A stretch of 64,000 nucleotides of DNA. Origin: Lasioglossum baleicum. Taxonomy: Eukaryota > Arthropoda > Insecta > Hymenoptera > Halictidae. The translations under genes and the position numbers were made by a program. A model generated the notes under the pieces. It was given only the letters and a program-made list of their open reading frames with translations. It searched no databases and was not told the origin of the DNA. Of this stretch, positions 47,571 to 57,674 are shown piece after piece (position 1 is the first letter of the stretch; each line of letters starts with the position of its first letter). The stretch lies in contig NC_134933.1 of the NCBI RefSeq assembly GCF_051020765.1, forward strand, positions 8,157,461-8,221,460. Reading direction: 5' to 3'.

Positions 47571-48329
47571 GCTTCCTCTCCTATTCTTCTCTCTCTCTCT
47601 CTCACTCTGTTTCTCTCTTTCTTCGCTACCGTCCCCCAGGCAAGATCGTAGGATCGATCGATCGCAGGGTCGCGACCGACGATTGGGTACTCCGGCGCCC
47701 GATTCAATTTTTAACGCGTTCGACCGGCGGCGCGCTGCCTTTTTTAATCGACTGTCGCCACTCGAGGAACGGTTTTCCCCGTTTTTTCTTCTCCTTTCAA
47801 TTTTTTTCGTTCTACGCCGCGCCGCTCGCCAACGCAATTAATAAAATCTTCGACGGAGCCGAAGCTGTCCGAGCCGGGTCGACCCTGATCGATTCTTATT
47901 TCTCTTCCGCTTTTGTTCGCGATTAACCGGCTAAATGTTTGCCAGTTCGGCGACAGAGAGAAGCTAGAGAGAGAGAGAGAGAGAGTGAAGTGATCCACGG
48001 AGCAACGTCGACCGAACTTCCGTTTGAATAATTTAACCCGGTAGCCCGGTTCTTTGCGCGAGGAATTTTCATCTCGCGTTCGACACGAACGACGGAGCGG
48101 AGTCGTCGGTAAAATATTCACGCTGTCCCTGCGATTCGGCAACGCTTGTGCAGAAGTTGCACTCCGCGTCCTGACAATAGACGCGCGCGTCGCGTCGCGA
48201 CGAAAGCTGCACAGGATCGCGACGCCGACCGTCTCCTTGCCATTTCCGAGCTCGAGCATTCGGCGCTCGTTCCTTCCGGATTTCCCGTGACCTGCTCGCC
48301 GCTGCTTTGATTCCTTCCTCTCTATGGCG
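47571..48329. other. CpG-rich start of the intron
   Basis: CT/GA tracts lie at about 47588-47612 and 47965-47986. Long frames on both strands (47408-47926 plus, 47744-48334 minus, 196 codons) are products of low stop density and CT tracts. First-intron regulatory elements are plausible but not shown. Confidence 0.35.
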
Positions 48330-48594
48330 CACAATGGTGCCGATCGCGAATCTAGCTGGACAAAATTATTCTAGCATTATTTTAAGACTTGAAGCCGTAG
48401 TTAAGTAGGTCATTGAATTCGTCTTCACATCAGCTACAACAATATGTAATCAAAAATAACACCTCTTCGAGAAAATGACCATTGACCATTATCAACCGTT
48501 TCATTAGAAGGAAGTCCCAACATGTTTCGCGCTCTTCTGCGAAAATGTGATTTTTGATTTTTGTCCAGCTAGATTCGCGTGCGGCACCACTGTG
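48330..48594. mobile_element. Transib-like MITE, 265 bp, 23/23 spacers
   Basis: Left: CACAATG (48330-48336), 23-nt spacer, ACAAAATTA (48360-48368). Right, opposite strand: CACAGTG (48588-48594), 23-nt spacer, ACAAAAATC (48556-48564). The two spacers are alike and both end in AATCTAGCTGG. The flanks TGGCG and CGGCG match at 4 of 5 bases. The left half equals the right end, and the right half the left end, of the 1.9-kb element at 28949-30845. It is therefore an internal-deletion derivative of that family inserted in the opposite orientation. Confidence 0.88.
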
Positions 48595-48813
48595 CGGCGT
48601 GTCGCGGGCCCACATGTACGAGACTCGCCACTTTGACACGTTACTTCGCGATTCTAAAAATTATAGGCATACCTTTTTTGGAAAGGGCCAAATCGTACAA
48701 TTTTTACGAAGATGTATTCATTAGTTGCGGTTAATTTCGCGTATTTTACGCATATTTTCGATGTTCGCCATTGAACGGAGAGCTCGATCAGTTTCTTTGG
48801 GACAGGTGATCAG

Positions 48814-49305
48814 CAGACTGTGGATGCTTATGCGCTTATAGGAAAATCGAGTAGATGAAATTGAAAATTGTAGGAGAGGAACAACTTTCTATCTGGTTTT
48901 CATTGCAGGCGATTCTTTGAACGTAGGCGCCGCAGAGTATTTTTGTTCATCATCGTTTCGGCGTTACGTTGTTCATCATCGTTTCGGCGTTACTTTGTTC
49001 ATCATCGTTTCGGCGTTTCGTTGTTCATCATCGTTTCGGCGTTACGTTGTTCATCATCGTTTCGGCGTTACTTTGTTCATCATCGTTTCGGCGCTACATT
49101 GTTCATCATCGTTTCGGCGTTACGTTGTTCATCATCGTTTCGGCGTTACGTTGTTCATCATCGTTTCGGCGTTACGTTGTTCATCATCGTTTCGGCGTTA
49201 CCGTCGAAACAAACAACCAGTCGAATAAACTGCGTTGCAAAAGCAAGACATCTCAATTAAATTTCCCAAAACATCGTCGACTATAGTATAGAGATCCGCA
49301 GTCTA
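48814..49305. mobile_element. hAT-like MITE carrying a minisatellite
   Basis: The left terminus CAGACTGTGGATGCTTATGC and right terminus ending GATCCGCAGTCTA belong to the hAT-like family. The flanks GTGATCAG and ATTATCAC match at only 5 of 8. The interior is largely the 26-bp minisatellite at 48945-49204. Confidence 0.6.
48945..49204 (+). repeat. 26-bp minisatellite, ten copies
   Basis: GTTCATCATCGTTTCGGCG recurs at 48945, 48971, 48997, 49023, 49049, 49075, 49101, 49127, 49153 and 49179, an exact 26-bp period. Units differ at only a few positions (TTAC, TTTC, CTAC). Because 26 is not a multiple of three and the unit has no stop codon, all three forward frames stay open for about 100 codons. 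These frames are not genes. Confidence 0.95.
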
Positions 49306-51033
49306 ATTATCACACAATCTGATACGTTGTTAGATGACTATAAAGGCTGAGACAAATGCTGATCGCAAACATGTTAATCATGAGCGTTCGAGCAATTCGT
49401 TCCTCACGATCGACTCAGACAATTCCGATTCTGCATAGCATTGCGTAGCATTTCTAGAATGCAAATTTTCCTCATACTTTTGCGCAAATTGGCCATTGTG
49501 CGTTGTAATATAGCTGATACATTGTTTTTGGTCGCTGTCAAATCGACGCCAAAAGGCGAATTACATCAAGGAAGTGGGGGGGGGGGGGATGAACGAGCCA
49601 TCCCTCGATCGTTCAGGGCAACAATAATTTTCTAATTGCGCCGCTCGTTGCCGATGATCGCTGGTTTAATTGGCTGCGCCGCAATAAATGTAACGCGACG
49701 TTATCGCGACTGATACCGCGCGTGCATGTGTGTACTCGGTGAACGAAATAAATATCGCTGGCTCGCACGCTATCTTGGCCCGTTTGTCCCGTATTCTGTT
49801 GTTCCCGCATACCGTTACATTCTGTCGGGATGAACCTCTCCCGCGTGGAATAATTCGTCGACGCCGTGAGCAAGAAATTATTTCGGACAGGCAATATGAA
49901 GTGATCCGACATACAGGCGTGATCGATGGATCGGCAACCGCTCGTTCATCACGCGAAACGCCTCCTCGCGACATCGCGACATTCGGCCCCTCGGAAAACA
50001 ACTTGTGGGGGTGGGACTACGACCATGGTCGCGAGCCTTTCAATTTTCTGATCGAATCGACACCTTTATCTACGGTGCTAGATGAAATCGTACGATGCCT
50101 CGAAAATTATAGGGCTTATCGTGCTGTATATATTGTTTATATTACTTATTAATTGTGCTGTATGTTGTATTCGTACCCAGATATCATCATGATGTCTTAA
50201 AAACGTCCATTTCACGTCTATTTTAGGTTTGAAAGTCTTACGTCCTTAAAAGACGTCTTTGTGCACGAAGTCGTTTTAATCGCTGTAACTGTAAAGAAAA
50301 TGGTACGGCAAAGGGTTAACATGCTACTAATAATTTTAAATCCTATTTCTTTGACGCACTGTGCAGAACTTGAAGCTGTGACACAACCGTTTCATTCAGA
50401 ATACTGCTTCGTTAGGAAGCACTTAAAAGTTTGATTAATTTTGTTGCTAGCTTGATGGAGCCCTTCATAAAATGTACAGATGTTTTTCGAGTTCAATTAT
50501 TACGAACTACTGCATAAAAATAAATGTTTCCACGCAGATCCGCGGTAATAAAATGACGCTTGTCTGTAGTCGACAGTCGAGGTTGCAATTATGACGTATT
50601 CATTCTTCATTTAGCCCTCGGATGGTGAATCTTTTCGAGAGCTTGCATAGTGTACCGTGTTGAGAATCATTTACGGCTTCATTTATCAATTTTTTAAACA
50701 AATTTCCGAAGGAACTTTTCCCCGTGCTGACTTTTTATTAATCGCAGCTCGAATGAAACGCTAGAACTTGATTAAATGGCAATTTTGATAAATTTAGACA
50801 CGCGAGTCTTTTTATTACCTCTAATTTGAATGGAACGATTCTGAACGATCTAGACAAGTGAATCTTTTTATTTATCGAACACAGAGGTATCCATTACAGA
50901 GTAATCGTTGCAGAGGTAACAGCAAAGAGACCTGGAGTTTGGAGAATTGTTTCTTGTCTTTTCTTGTCCTTCTGGTAGACGTTGAACAGTTTTACTAATT
51001 CAAATACATTGAATTACATTGAATTACATTGTA
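49306..51033. other. Intronic DNA, unassigned
   Basis: A run of 13 G lies at 49576-49588. AGACGTC-type sequence at about 50185-50285 (TGAAAGTCTTACGTCC) is shared with 58690-58730. A possible decayed hAT-like terminus GCAGATCCGCGGTAATA lies near 50528. GAATTACATT repeats at 51009-51033 lead into the LINE. Frames at 49613-50152 are unrecognised. Confidence 0.4.
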
Positions 51034-51414
51034 TTTTATATATAATCGATCATCGACTAACGTATATCTGGTTAGACGTGCAAACTCGAGCTCTGTGTTT
51101 ACACATTGCTTAGTGGTACAAAAATTTGGTCATTTTGCCTGGGTTATACATTGGACGATTCGTCCCAATACCCTCTTTACTTATCTGTAAGTGAAGTGCG
51201 AATTTGTTAACTAAACGTTGTTTTATTGAAGTTTTTCTGCATTATCTCAATCAGCTTTGAATTGTTTCGGTGCGAGGTCTGTATCCTTGGCTGTGTTTAT
51301 CATTATCGGTTTGACGTGTCAGTGCTCACGGATATACCAACACTCTTCACCATATACTGTACAGTGGTTCGCAACTTGGAGTGTTAACTGGTTACCATCA
51401 CGTATTGAGTAAAA

Positions 51415-52209
51415 ATGTCTCAAGCTAAAAAACTTTTATGCAAAGGATGTGGGACAGCGGTATCTAAGCCTGTCACGTGCATATCGTGTGAAGTTGTTTC
51501 ACATCCTGCCTGTGTTCACCGAACTCAACATCCATTCTTGAAAGGAAGGCTCTTAAATTGTGGGGATGATAGGACACACACTGACACCGCCTCGCCTAAA
51601 TCGCCAACTCTCGACATTGTATCATCGAATGTTGATCTACTTAAAAAGATCGAAGAAATGCTCGATGCTAAATTCTCAAAACTTGAAAATGAGCTGATGG
51701 TTTTTCAATCGAATCTCGAGCTTCTAAACAACTCTTTGACTGATCTAAATGATAGAGTTTCTAAATTGGAAACGAATCATTCTGAAGAGGACATAATGGA
51801 AGAGCTAGTGGAAAGAAATAGAAGATCGCACAACATTATTCTGTTTAATCTGACTGATACTGACGCCGCCTCAGACATTAATGCAGTTAATAGTTTATTA
51901 CGTGAGACCGATGTCACCGAAGCCATTAACAATTATTCCATAAAAAGACTGGGGAAAAAAAATTCCAGTAAACCTCGTCCTCTCTGCATCTCCTTCAAGT
52001 CTCCGAGCATACCGATTAAAATTCTTAAAAACAAAAGTGTATACTCAGGGTCGGCTAAAATATCAAATGACTCTACAGTGAAGCAGCGTTCGTTTTTAAA
52101 TGATTTGCGTGTGAAGTTGCGTGATATGAACGATCATAACAAGACTATAAGATATGTCAACGGTACTCCGAAGATCGTTACGGTAAACCATCAACAATCA
52201 AAAAACTAG
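51415..52209 (+). CDS. LINE ORF1 protein (zinc finger, coiled coil, RNA-binding)
   Basis: 264 residues starting at ATG in AAAAATGTC context. An N-terminal PHD-like zinc finger has C9, C12, C22, C25, H30 and C33, with C49 a possible further ligand. A heptad-rich coiled coil spans about residues 70-120. After it, residues 130-215 start NIILFNL, which looks like the RRM-type fold of LINE ORF1 proteins. The C-terminus is basic. Such proteins bind element RNA and oligomerise through the coiled coil to form the particle that carries the ORF2 enzyme. The frame ends TCA AAA AAC TAG, and its last bases form a slippery heptamer (see that entry). The domain names come from motif reading, not alignment. 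Confidence 0.85.
   Translation: MSQAKKLLCKGCGTAVSKPVTCISCEVVSHPACVHRTQHPFLKGRLLNCGDDRTHTDTASPKSPTLDIVSSNVDLLKKIEEMLDAKFSKLENELMVFQSNLELLNNSLTDLNDRVSKLETNHSEEDIMEELVERNRRSHNIILFNLTDTDAASDINAVNSLLRETDVTEAINNYSIKRLGKKNSSKPRPLCISFKSPSIPIKILKNKSVYSGSAKISNDSTVKQRSFLNDLRVKLRDMNDHNKTIRYVNGTPKIVTVNHQQSKN
52200..52206 (+). promoter_or_regulatory. Candidate -1 ribosomal frameshift site
   Basis: A AAA AAC is read in the ORF1 frame as (TC)A-AAA-AAC and is followed at once by the ORF1 stop TAG. It fits the canonical X XXY YYZ slippery rule. Slipping back one base gives CTA at 52206 as the next codon, which is exactly the ORF2 frame. ORF2 is open in this frame from 52104 and has no ATG near its start. I did not find an obvious stem-loop by eye in the next 30 bases. 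Confidence 0.5.
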
Positions 52210-55058
52210 CCCAGAACTTGTCTATATATTATCAGAATGTCAGAGGTTTACGCACGAAATTGAACGAGTTACAGCAAGAGGTCGCTGGTTCTTCACTTCA
52301 ATCTGACGTCATTATTCTAACGGAAACCTGGCTTACCGATAGTTTTACAGACAGCGAGCTAGGCTTGAATAACTACACCATTTATCGATGCGACAGATCG
52401 AAACAAACCAGCTCATATTCCAGAGGTGGCGGCGTTCTTATAGCGATTCGTAACACCTTACGTAGTAGTAGCACTATAAATACCATTTTAAATGTTGAAC
52501 ATCTATTTGTTGAAGTTACAACGGGAGCTCTTCCCCTAATAATTGGAGTAGTTTATCTTCCTCCGTTGAGTAGCGATTCCTTGTATAGTGCACACTGTTC
52601 TGCTATTTCTGACATTCTTGACAAACATCTGAACTGTAACTATATTATTTGTGGCGATTATAACCTTCCTCATATCACATGGTCCGGCCCCAACTCATTT
52701 CCCGCGAATCCAAATGTTCTCACCAATGAAATTGCATCTGCTGCAATTCTCTCCTCTACTTTTAACTTTTATAATGGATCCCAATGGAACTCGGTGTTAA
52801 ATTCGCTCGGCAATACTTTAGATTTAATCTTTTCAAATATCTCTACGACTCGTGTTATGAACTCCACTGAGTCTATTGTACAGTGCGATAGTTACCATCC
52901 CGCTCTCTACATAACGATTAATATTCAGAACAAAAGTAATACTCGGTATACCACTTACACTTATTACAATTTTAAACAAGGTAACTACAGTAGTATTAAT
53001 AATTACCTAAATCATATTGAATGGGATATTTTGCTTGCAAATACTAATGTAGATGATTCTACAAAAACTTTGTATGACCACCTATATTTTGCGATCGAGA
53101 ACTTTGTTCCAAAAAAGTACAATAACCCTTCATATTTTCCCAAATGGTTTTCACATACCTTAATTGGATTAGTTCGAAAAAAGAAACGGGCTCATAGATT
53201 CTTTAAAAGGAGTAATCAACTATGTGACTACTTGACTTTTGTCAAATTGCGAGCTGAGTGTAAGAGAATTACAAAACATTGCTATTCTTTGTACGTGCGC
53301 AAAACTGAACTATCTGTTCAAAATAATATAAAATCCTTTTGGACTTATGTTAATTCTAAGCGAAAAGCGCCTGTCTTACCAAACAAAATGCTTTATAAGG
53401 AAAATGTGGCAATAAGTGATGACAAAATTGCGAATTTGTTTGGTTCGTTTTTTGGATCAGTCTATCGAAATGTCACTACGGATTATAAAATCCTTGAAAA
53501 TGGTTGTAACCCCTGTTTTTCCGACCTCGATATTAACATTAGTGATATTTATATTAAATTAACTGAACTTGATGTCAACAAGGGACCTGGCATAGATGGC
53601 ATTCCTCCCTTGTTTTTCAGAATGTGTAGCTTTATTTTATCACGGCCGCTTTGGATAATCTTCAACAAATCTTTAAAATCAGGTATATTCCCTTCACTTT
53701 GGAAAACCAGTCTGGTTACACCCATTTTCAAGAAAGGCGACAAATCTAATATTGAAAATTTTAGACCTATAAACATAAGTAGCGTTATGCCTAAGATCTT
53801 CGAAGATATTGTCACAAACAAGTTATACAATACTGTGTCTCTCTCGATATGTGAACAGCAGCATGGTTTCGTTAACAAGCGATCAACAATCACTAACCTA
53901 GCGGTGTATTTCAACTTTGTCTCATCTTCTTTAGATGCTAATCTACAGGTTGACACAATTTTTACAGATTTTCAAAAAGCTTTTGATACGGTAAATCATT
54001 CCCTTTTAATTGAGAAGCTTGCAGCATTTGGCTGCAAGGGAAATCTATTGTCATGGCTTGAAAGTTACCTCACGAACCGTTTTCAAATTGTGCGTATACG
54101 CAGTTGCCTATCATCTCCGATACATGTTCTATCAGGTGTACCTCAAGGCTCCCACCTCGGTCCGCTACTATTTATAATTTTCATCAACGATTTGACTACT
54201 ATTTTTCAATATTGTAAGTACCTACTATTCGCAGACGATTTAAAAATCTTCTGCAGCATCTCGTCCTACGATGATGCTTCCAGATTACAAGCAGACCTAG
54301 ATCGTTTTAGTGAGTGGTGTTGCAAGAATGGTATGGAACTCAATATTGAAAAATGCCATGTTATGCGGTCTTCCCGTCGCTCTGTACCATTCACATATCC
54401 TTACCGTCTCAATGATTGTATTCTCTCCTCAATAAGTGAGGTAAAGGACTTAGGTATTCTTTTCTCCTCAACCTTGAACTTTTCCAAACATATTCATAAC
54501 ATTGTTAATTCCGCATCAAGAACACTCGGGTTTATACTACGCTTTTCTACTGACTTTCACTCAATACGCACAATTAGATTGCTTTATATTGCCCTTGTCC
54601 GTCCCCAGTTGGAATATGCTTCAGTTATATGGTCTCCGAATAGCTTAAATTATGAAATCATGCTAGAGAGAGTGCAGCATAAATTTCTCAGGTTTTGTTC
54701 TCATAAGATTAATAATCCTATGTCAATCTTTGATCACGATTACTCCACAATATTAACCATAGTTAACCTGGAAACATTGTCTGCTCGCAGAAGAGTATCC
54801 GACCAGAGCTTTATTTTTAATTTAATTAATAACAATATAGACTGTACCTCTCTCCTTATGCAAATCAATTTTTACGCACCTGAACGTGCTTTGAGATCTC
54901 GAGCAGGTTTCCAAACACGTAAATGCAAATCCACATATGGATTAACAAATCCTATAAATCGAATTATTGCGAATTCCAACACTCTATATAATAGTATTGA
55001 CTATTTTAATGGGTCGTTACAAACTTTCAAAAAAAAATTATGCAGGATTAACTCATAA
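52206..55058 (+). CDS. LINE ORF2 polyprotein (endonuclease and reverse transcriptase)
   Basis: An uninterrupted frame. Residues are counted from TTG at 52218 (946 residues). An APE-type endonuclease occupies about 1-235: N7 in YYQNVRGL, E36 in ILTETWL, D147 and N149 in CGDYN, D202 in LDLIF, H227 in SYHPAL. It nicks target DNA. The reverse transcriptase spans about 495-760: FRPINI, D584 and D590 in TDFQKAFD, VPQGSHLGPL at 641, and the catalytic FADD at 671-674. A C-terminal region follows (about 760-946), with ALVRPQLEYASVIW at its start as in CR1 and jockey relatives. There is no RNase H. No ATG exists at the start: the first Met is about 213 residues in, inside the endonuclease. Translation therefore needs frameshifting, reinitiation or a non-AUG start. 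Confidence 0.9.
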   Translation, partial: LAQNLSIYYQNVRGLRTKLNELQQEVAGSSLQSDVIILTETWLTDSFTDSELGLNNYTIYRCDRSKQTSSYSRGGGVLIAIRNTLRSSSTINTILNVEHLFVEVTTGALPLIIGVVYLPPLSSDSLYSAHCSAISDILDKHLNCNYIICGDYNLPHITWSGPNSFPANPNVLTNEIASAAILSSTFNFYNGSQWNSVLNSLGNTLDLIFSNISTTRVMNSTESIVQCDSYHPALYITINIQNKSNTRYTTYTYYNFKQGNYSSINNYLNHIEWDILLANTNVDDSTKTLYDHLYFAIENFVPKKYNNPSYFPKWFSHTLIGLVRKKKRAHRFFKRSNQLCDYLTFVKLRAECKRITKHCYSLYVRKTELSVQNNIKSFWTYVNSKRKAPVLPNKMLYKENVAISDDKIANLFGSFFGSVYRNVTTDYKILENGCNPCFSDLDINISDIYIKLTELDVNKGPGIDGIPPLFFRMCSFILSRPLWIIFNKSLKSGIFPSLWKTSLVTPIFKKGDKSNIENFRPINISSVMPKIFEDIVTNKLYNTVSLSICEQQHGFVNKRSTITNLAVYFNFVSSSLDANLQVDTIFTDFQKAFDTVNHSLLIEKLAAFGCKGNLLSWLESYLTNRFQIVRIRSCLSSPIHVLSGVPQGSHLGPLLFIIFINDLTTIFQYCKYLLFADDLKIFCSISSYDDASRLQADLDRFSEWCCKNGMELNIEKCHVMRSSRRSVPFTYPYRLNDCILSSISEVKDLGILFSSTLNFSKHIHNIVNSASRTLGFILRFSTDFHSIRTIRLLYIALVRPQLEYASVIWSPNSLNYEIMLERVQHKFLRFCSHKINNPMSIFDHDYSTILTIVNLETLSARRRVSDQSFIFNLINNNIDCTSLLMQINFYAPERALRSRAGFQTRKCKSTYGLTNPINRIIANSNTLYNSIDYFNGSLQTFKKKLCRINS

Positions 55059-55245
55059 TATCAGTACCTTTATACCAATAGCTTTTTTTTTTTTTTTTTG
55101 TTTTTTCTTTTATGCATGTCCTTTCTTAGTAATTTAGGTTAAGTCTTTATTCTATTGTAAGTCTTTACTCTATTGTAAATGGACCTCGGTCCGTGCATAA
55201 TAAATAAATAATAAATAATAAATAATAATAAATAATACACGTTAT

Positions 55246-55560
55246 TTGAATTACATTGTAATTGCATTATATTATTCGAGCCTTTCACTTCACCAAAATC
55301 AAATAGATTGTGATTTAATTGAATGAGACACCAGAGTTACAAATTGCATTGTAATTTAATTGAACGAAGCGACTGAACTTCGAATTACTGAATACTATGC
55401 AATTGAATTATTTTGTAATTATTAGGTATGCAAACAACAAGTTCCTTCCCCCTTTTTTCTACGAGCATAACTTCTGGCTAAATTCGAATTACTTCCCGAC
55501 TTCGGTGTCATCTGAAAGAGCGTTCTTTTAGTTTTAAGAAGAGTCGTAATGAGCGCTCTA
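55246..55560. repeat. AATTACATTGTAATT-type degenerate repeats
   Basis: GAATTACATTGTAATT and variants recur up to about 55425. The same low-complexity motif lies at 51009-51033 on the other side of the LINE and at 17655-17815. It appears to be the target context of the LINE insertion. Confidence 0.55.
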
Positions 55561-55870
55561 ACAAGGGAAGGACCCCCAAGTGTCCGATTTCGATATTGAT
55601 AATTTTTTGTGAGACAATGGTATATGGATCCCTAATTATGTATGCAAAATATTAGGCGTAGTTACTCAATAGTTTTAATGATATAAACAATTAAAGTTTC
55701 ATACCTTTTCGAAGTACAATTAGCCGTGTAAGCAGGTTGCGTGAAAGTTTAATTGTTTATATCTTTAAAACTATTGAGCAACTACACCCAATATTATGCA
55801 TACATAATTAGGGATCCATATACCATCGTCTCACAAAAAATTATCAAAATACTTGGGATCCTTCCCTTGT
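55561..55870. mobile_element. Foldback MITE (ACAAGGGAAGG termini)
   Basis: ACAAGGGAAGGACCC at the left pairs with GGATCCTTCCCTTGT at the right. The arms extend inward over about 140 bp each (for example AATTAGGGATCCATATACCA and complement), centred near 55715. No coding capacity. A target duplication is not clear. Confidence 0.85.
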
Positions 55871-56857
55871 AAGAGTTTCCAGTCCTATGCAACAATTTCA
55901 AGCGATATGTCGTGCGAGAAGCATCATTTGCGCCACTGCTTACTCTTTGCATTTCAAATAGGTCGACTTTGAATTTCGAAGTCGACCATCGTTCAGGTGC
56001 ACCGAGAAATGACGGCGAGTTAGAGGAATTGGTCAACGAACTTCCGACCCAGACGCAAGAAGTACATATTGGCAGGAAGATTGGGAGTCACCAGACAAGA
56101 TTTTATTACATTTTATGTAATATATTTTACAAAAAAGGGGGAAAGAACTTATTTGCACACCTAATACAATTCGCGAAGTAATTCAAATGTAATTCAACAG
56201 AACTGTGGCTGGTGGTGGCATGCACGGATGCAATAACGATCGCGATTGCGTGCGTTAGAATTCGGAACCGATACGGCCTCGAGCGTACTGCGACTTAGAC
56301 AGCAGATAAGAGCCGCGCAATGTGATTTATAACGCGCAATCGGTAACCTTCGCGTTGCGAAACCGCTCCGATCTGCGTCAAACGGATGCAGAATTGGAAT
56401 TGTCGCCGCGTCTTGGGAAAACGCGTGTAACCCTCCCGGGATTACGAAAATACAGACCGTCCTTGTACACCGCTGCTGTTTTATCATACACACATCGCTC
56501 CGAGAAATCCCGATCCTCGCTCGCATCTGACAGATCGATGACAAACAAATGACCGAGTAACACTCTGACGATAACTTCGAGCCGTCACTGATACCGCCGC
56601 GCTGCCCTTCAAACGACTCGTTTCGTAGATTAAGCTAATTCTTAATGAACGGATCAATATCTTCCGCTAGCCTCCGTCGAACAAACATTGCAAACGCTTC
56701 TGTGGACGATGTCGTAATCTTTAGTACTTTGTTTGTTTAAGTCACGCTTGATTAGGACGGCTGGAAAGAAAGCGATCCTCGAGAATTGTTTTCGTACATT
56801 GTTTTATTCTGGAGTGTGTCTCATCACTTTTCTATTTGAAAATATTTTTCAAGTACA
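55871..56857. other. Intronic DNA, unassigned
   Basis: Frames at 55794-56181 and 56194-56552 are unrecognised and opposed by others. No splice-bounded coding exon was found. Confidence 0.35.
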
Positions 56858-57674
56858 TACAGTGACACGAATTATTATTCGGACGCTTTCGAATCACCAA
56901 TACCTTTTTTAATAATGGGCTATACGATTTGAACTTTTTTGAAAAGCTACAGCTATTAGTCTACAACAGAGTACTATAGAGTGTCGCGCTACGAGGTGTG
57001 GCGGTTTATTAACGATTTATTAATATTTAAAATTTGTTTTCTCCTGAACGCACAGTTTTTTTTTTAAATTTGTTTTTTAATATTGCATTGTCATTCAGTT
57101 CTGAGCTATGTTTAAAGTTTCAAGTCTCTGGCTCATCGGAAAGTGGTTTAAAATTCGATTACAAGATTTGATGCATACAACATCAACAACAACAACAACG
57201 ACGACAACTCGGCAAGCTAATATAAGCGTGGTAAAATTTATAAAATACGTTTTGTAGATCTTCGTCAATTATATGCACTGTGAAGGTTCCATCGATATCG
57301 GTTGCTGCGGGAAAAACGACAGGCATTGAAAGATGTAAGAATCCTTAAATTTATTACGGTTAGAGGCCAAAAATCTTTTTCATCTTTTTCAGAATATGTT
57401 TAATTGACACAAATTTACAAAACGTATTTTTTAAATTTTCAATATAGGCCCACATAAAAAAGTTGTAAAATGCTTTTCTCTACAATTCAACAATACAATA
57501 CAATTTTAGTATTTTCTCTACAATTCTCTCCGAGCAATTGCAAATTTCGAAAAAATTTCTTTTCACATCCTGTAGTAAACTAATTGCTCTAGCTTCCCAA
57601 AAAAGTTTGAATCGTATAGTTCAACATTTAAAACAATTATTGATGTTTTTGTAGCGTCCGAATATTAATGGGAC
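56858..57674. mobile_element. Tc1/mariner-like element, composite
   Basis: TACAGTGACACGAATTATTA followed by TTCGGACGC at the left is matched by the complement GCGTCCGAATATTAATGGGA near 57654-57674. The interior includes the dispersed repeat GAGCTATGTTTAAAG...GCAAGCTAATATAAGCG (57100-57235), shared with 32350-32550 and 34775-34890. The final CACTGTA of the right terminus is missing. Confidence 0.55.

Larger units (their letters stand above)
51034..55245 (+). mobile_element. Near-complete non-LTR retrotransposon (CR1/jockey-group LINE)
   Basis: The element has a 5' UTR (51034-51414), ORF1 and ORF2, both free of stops and frameshifts, a short 3' UTR, and a tail of AATAA/AAT repeats (about 55195-55237). 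TTGAATTACATTGTA occurs at 51019-51033 and 55246-55260 and may be a 15-bp target duplication. The surrounding DNA is rich in this motif and 8 nt separate it from the tail, so the outer limits are approximate. The 3' end also occurs in the truncated copy at 23369-23656. The intact frames suggest recent insertion. It lies in the proposed P5CS intron in the sense orientation. Confidence 0.88.

Noticed and set aside
47408..47926. 172-codon plus-strand frame overlapping the P5CS first exon
   Set aside because: It is in another register, starts without ATG and runs through CT microsatellites. The shorter ATG-to-donor exon explains the region better.
47744..48334. 196-codon minus-strand frame overlapping the start of the proposed P5CS intron
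   Set aside because: The product is Arg/Ser-rich and shaped by GA tracts, it has no motif, and it lies antisense in a CpG-rich block where stops are rare.
48917..49286. Three overlapping frames of about 105 codons
   Set aside because: All are readings of the 26-bp minisatellite.
53549..53956. 135-codon frame antisense to LINE ORF2
   Set aside because: It is a shadow of the reverse transcriptase coding strand.
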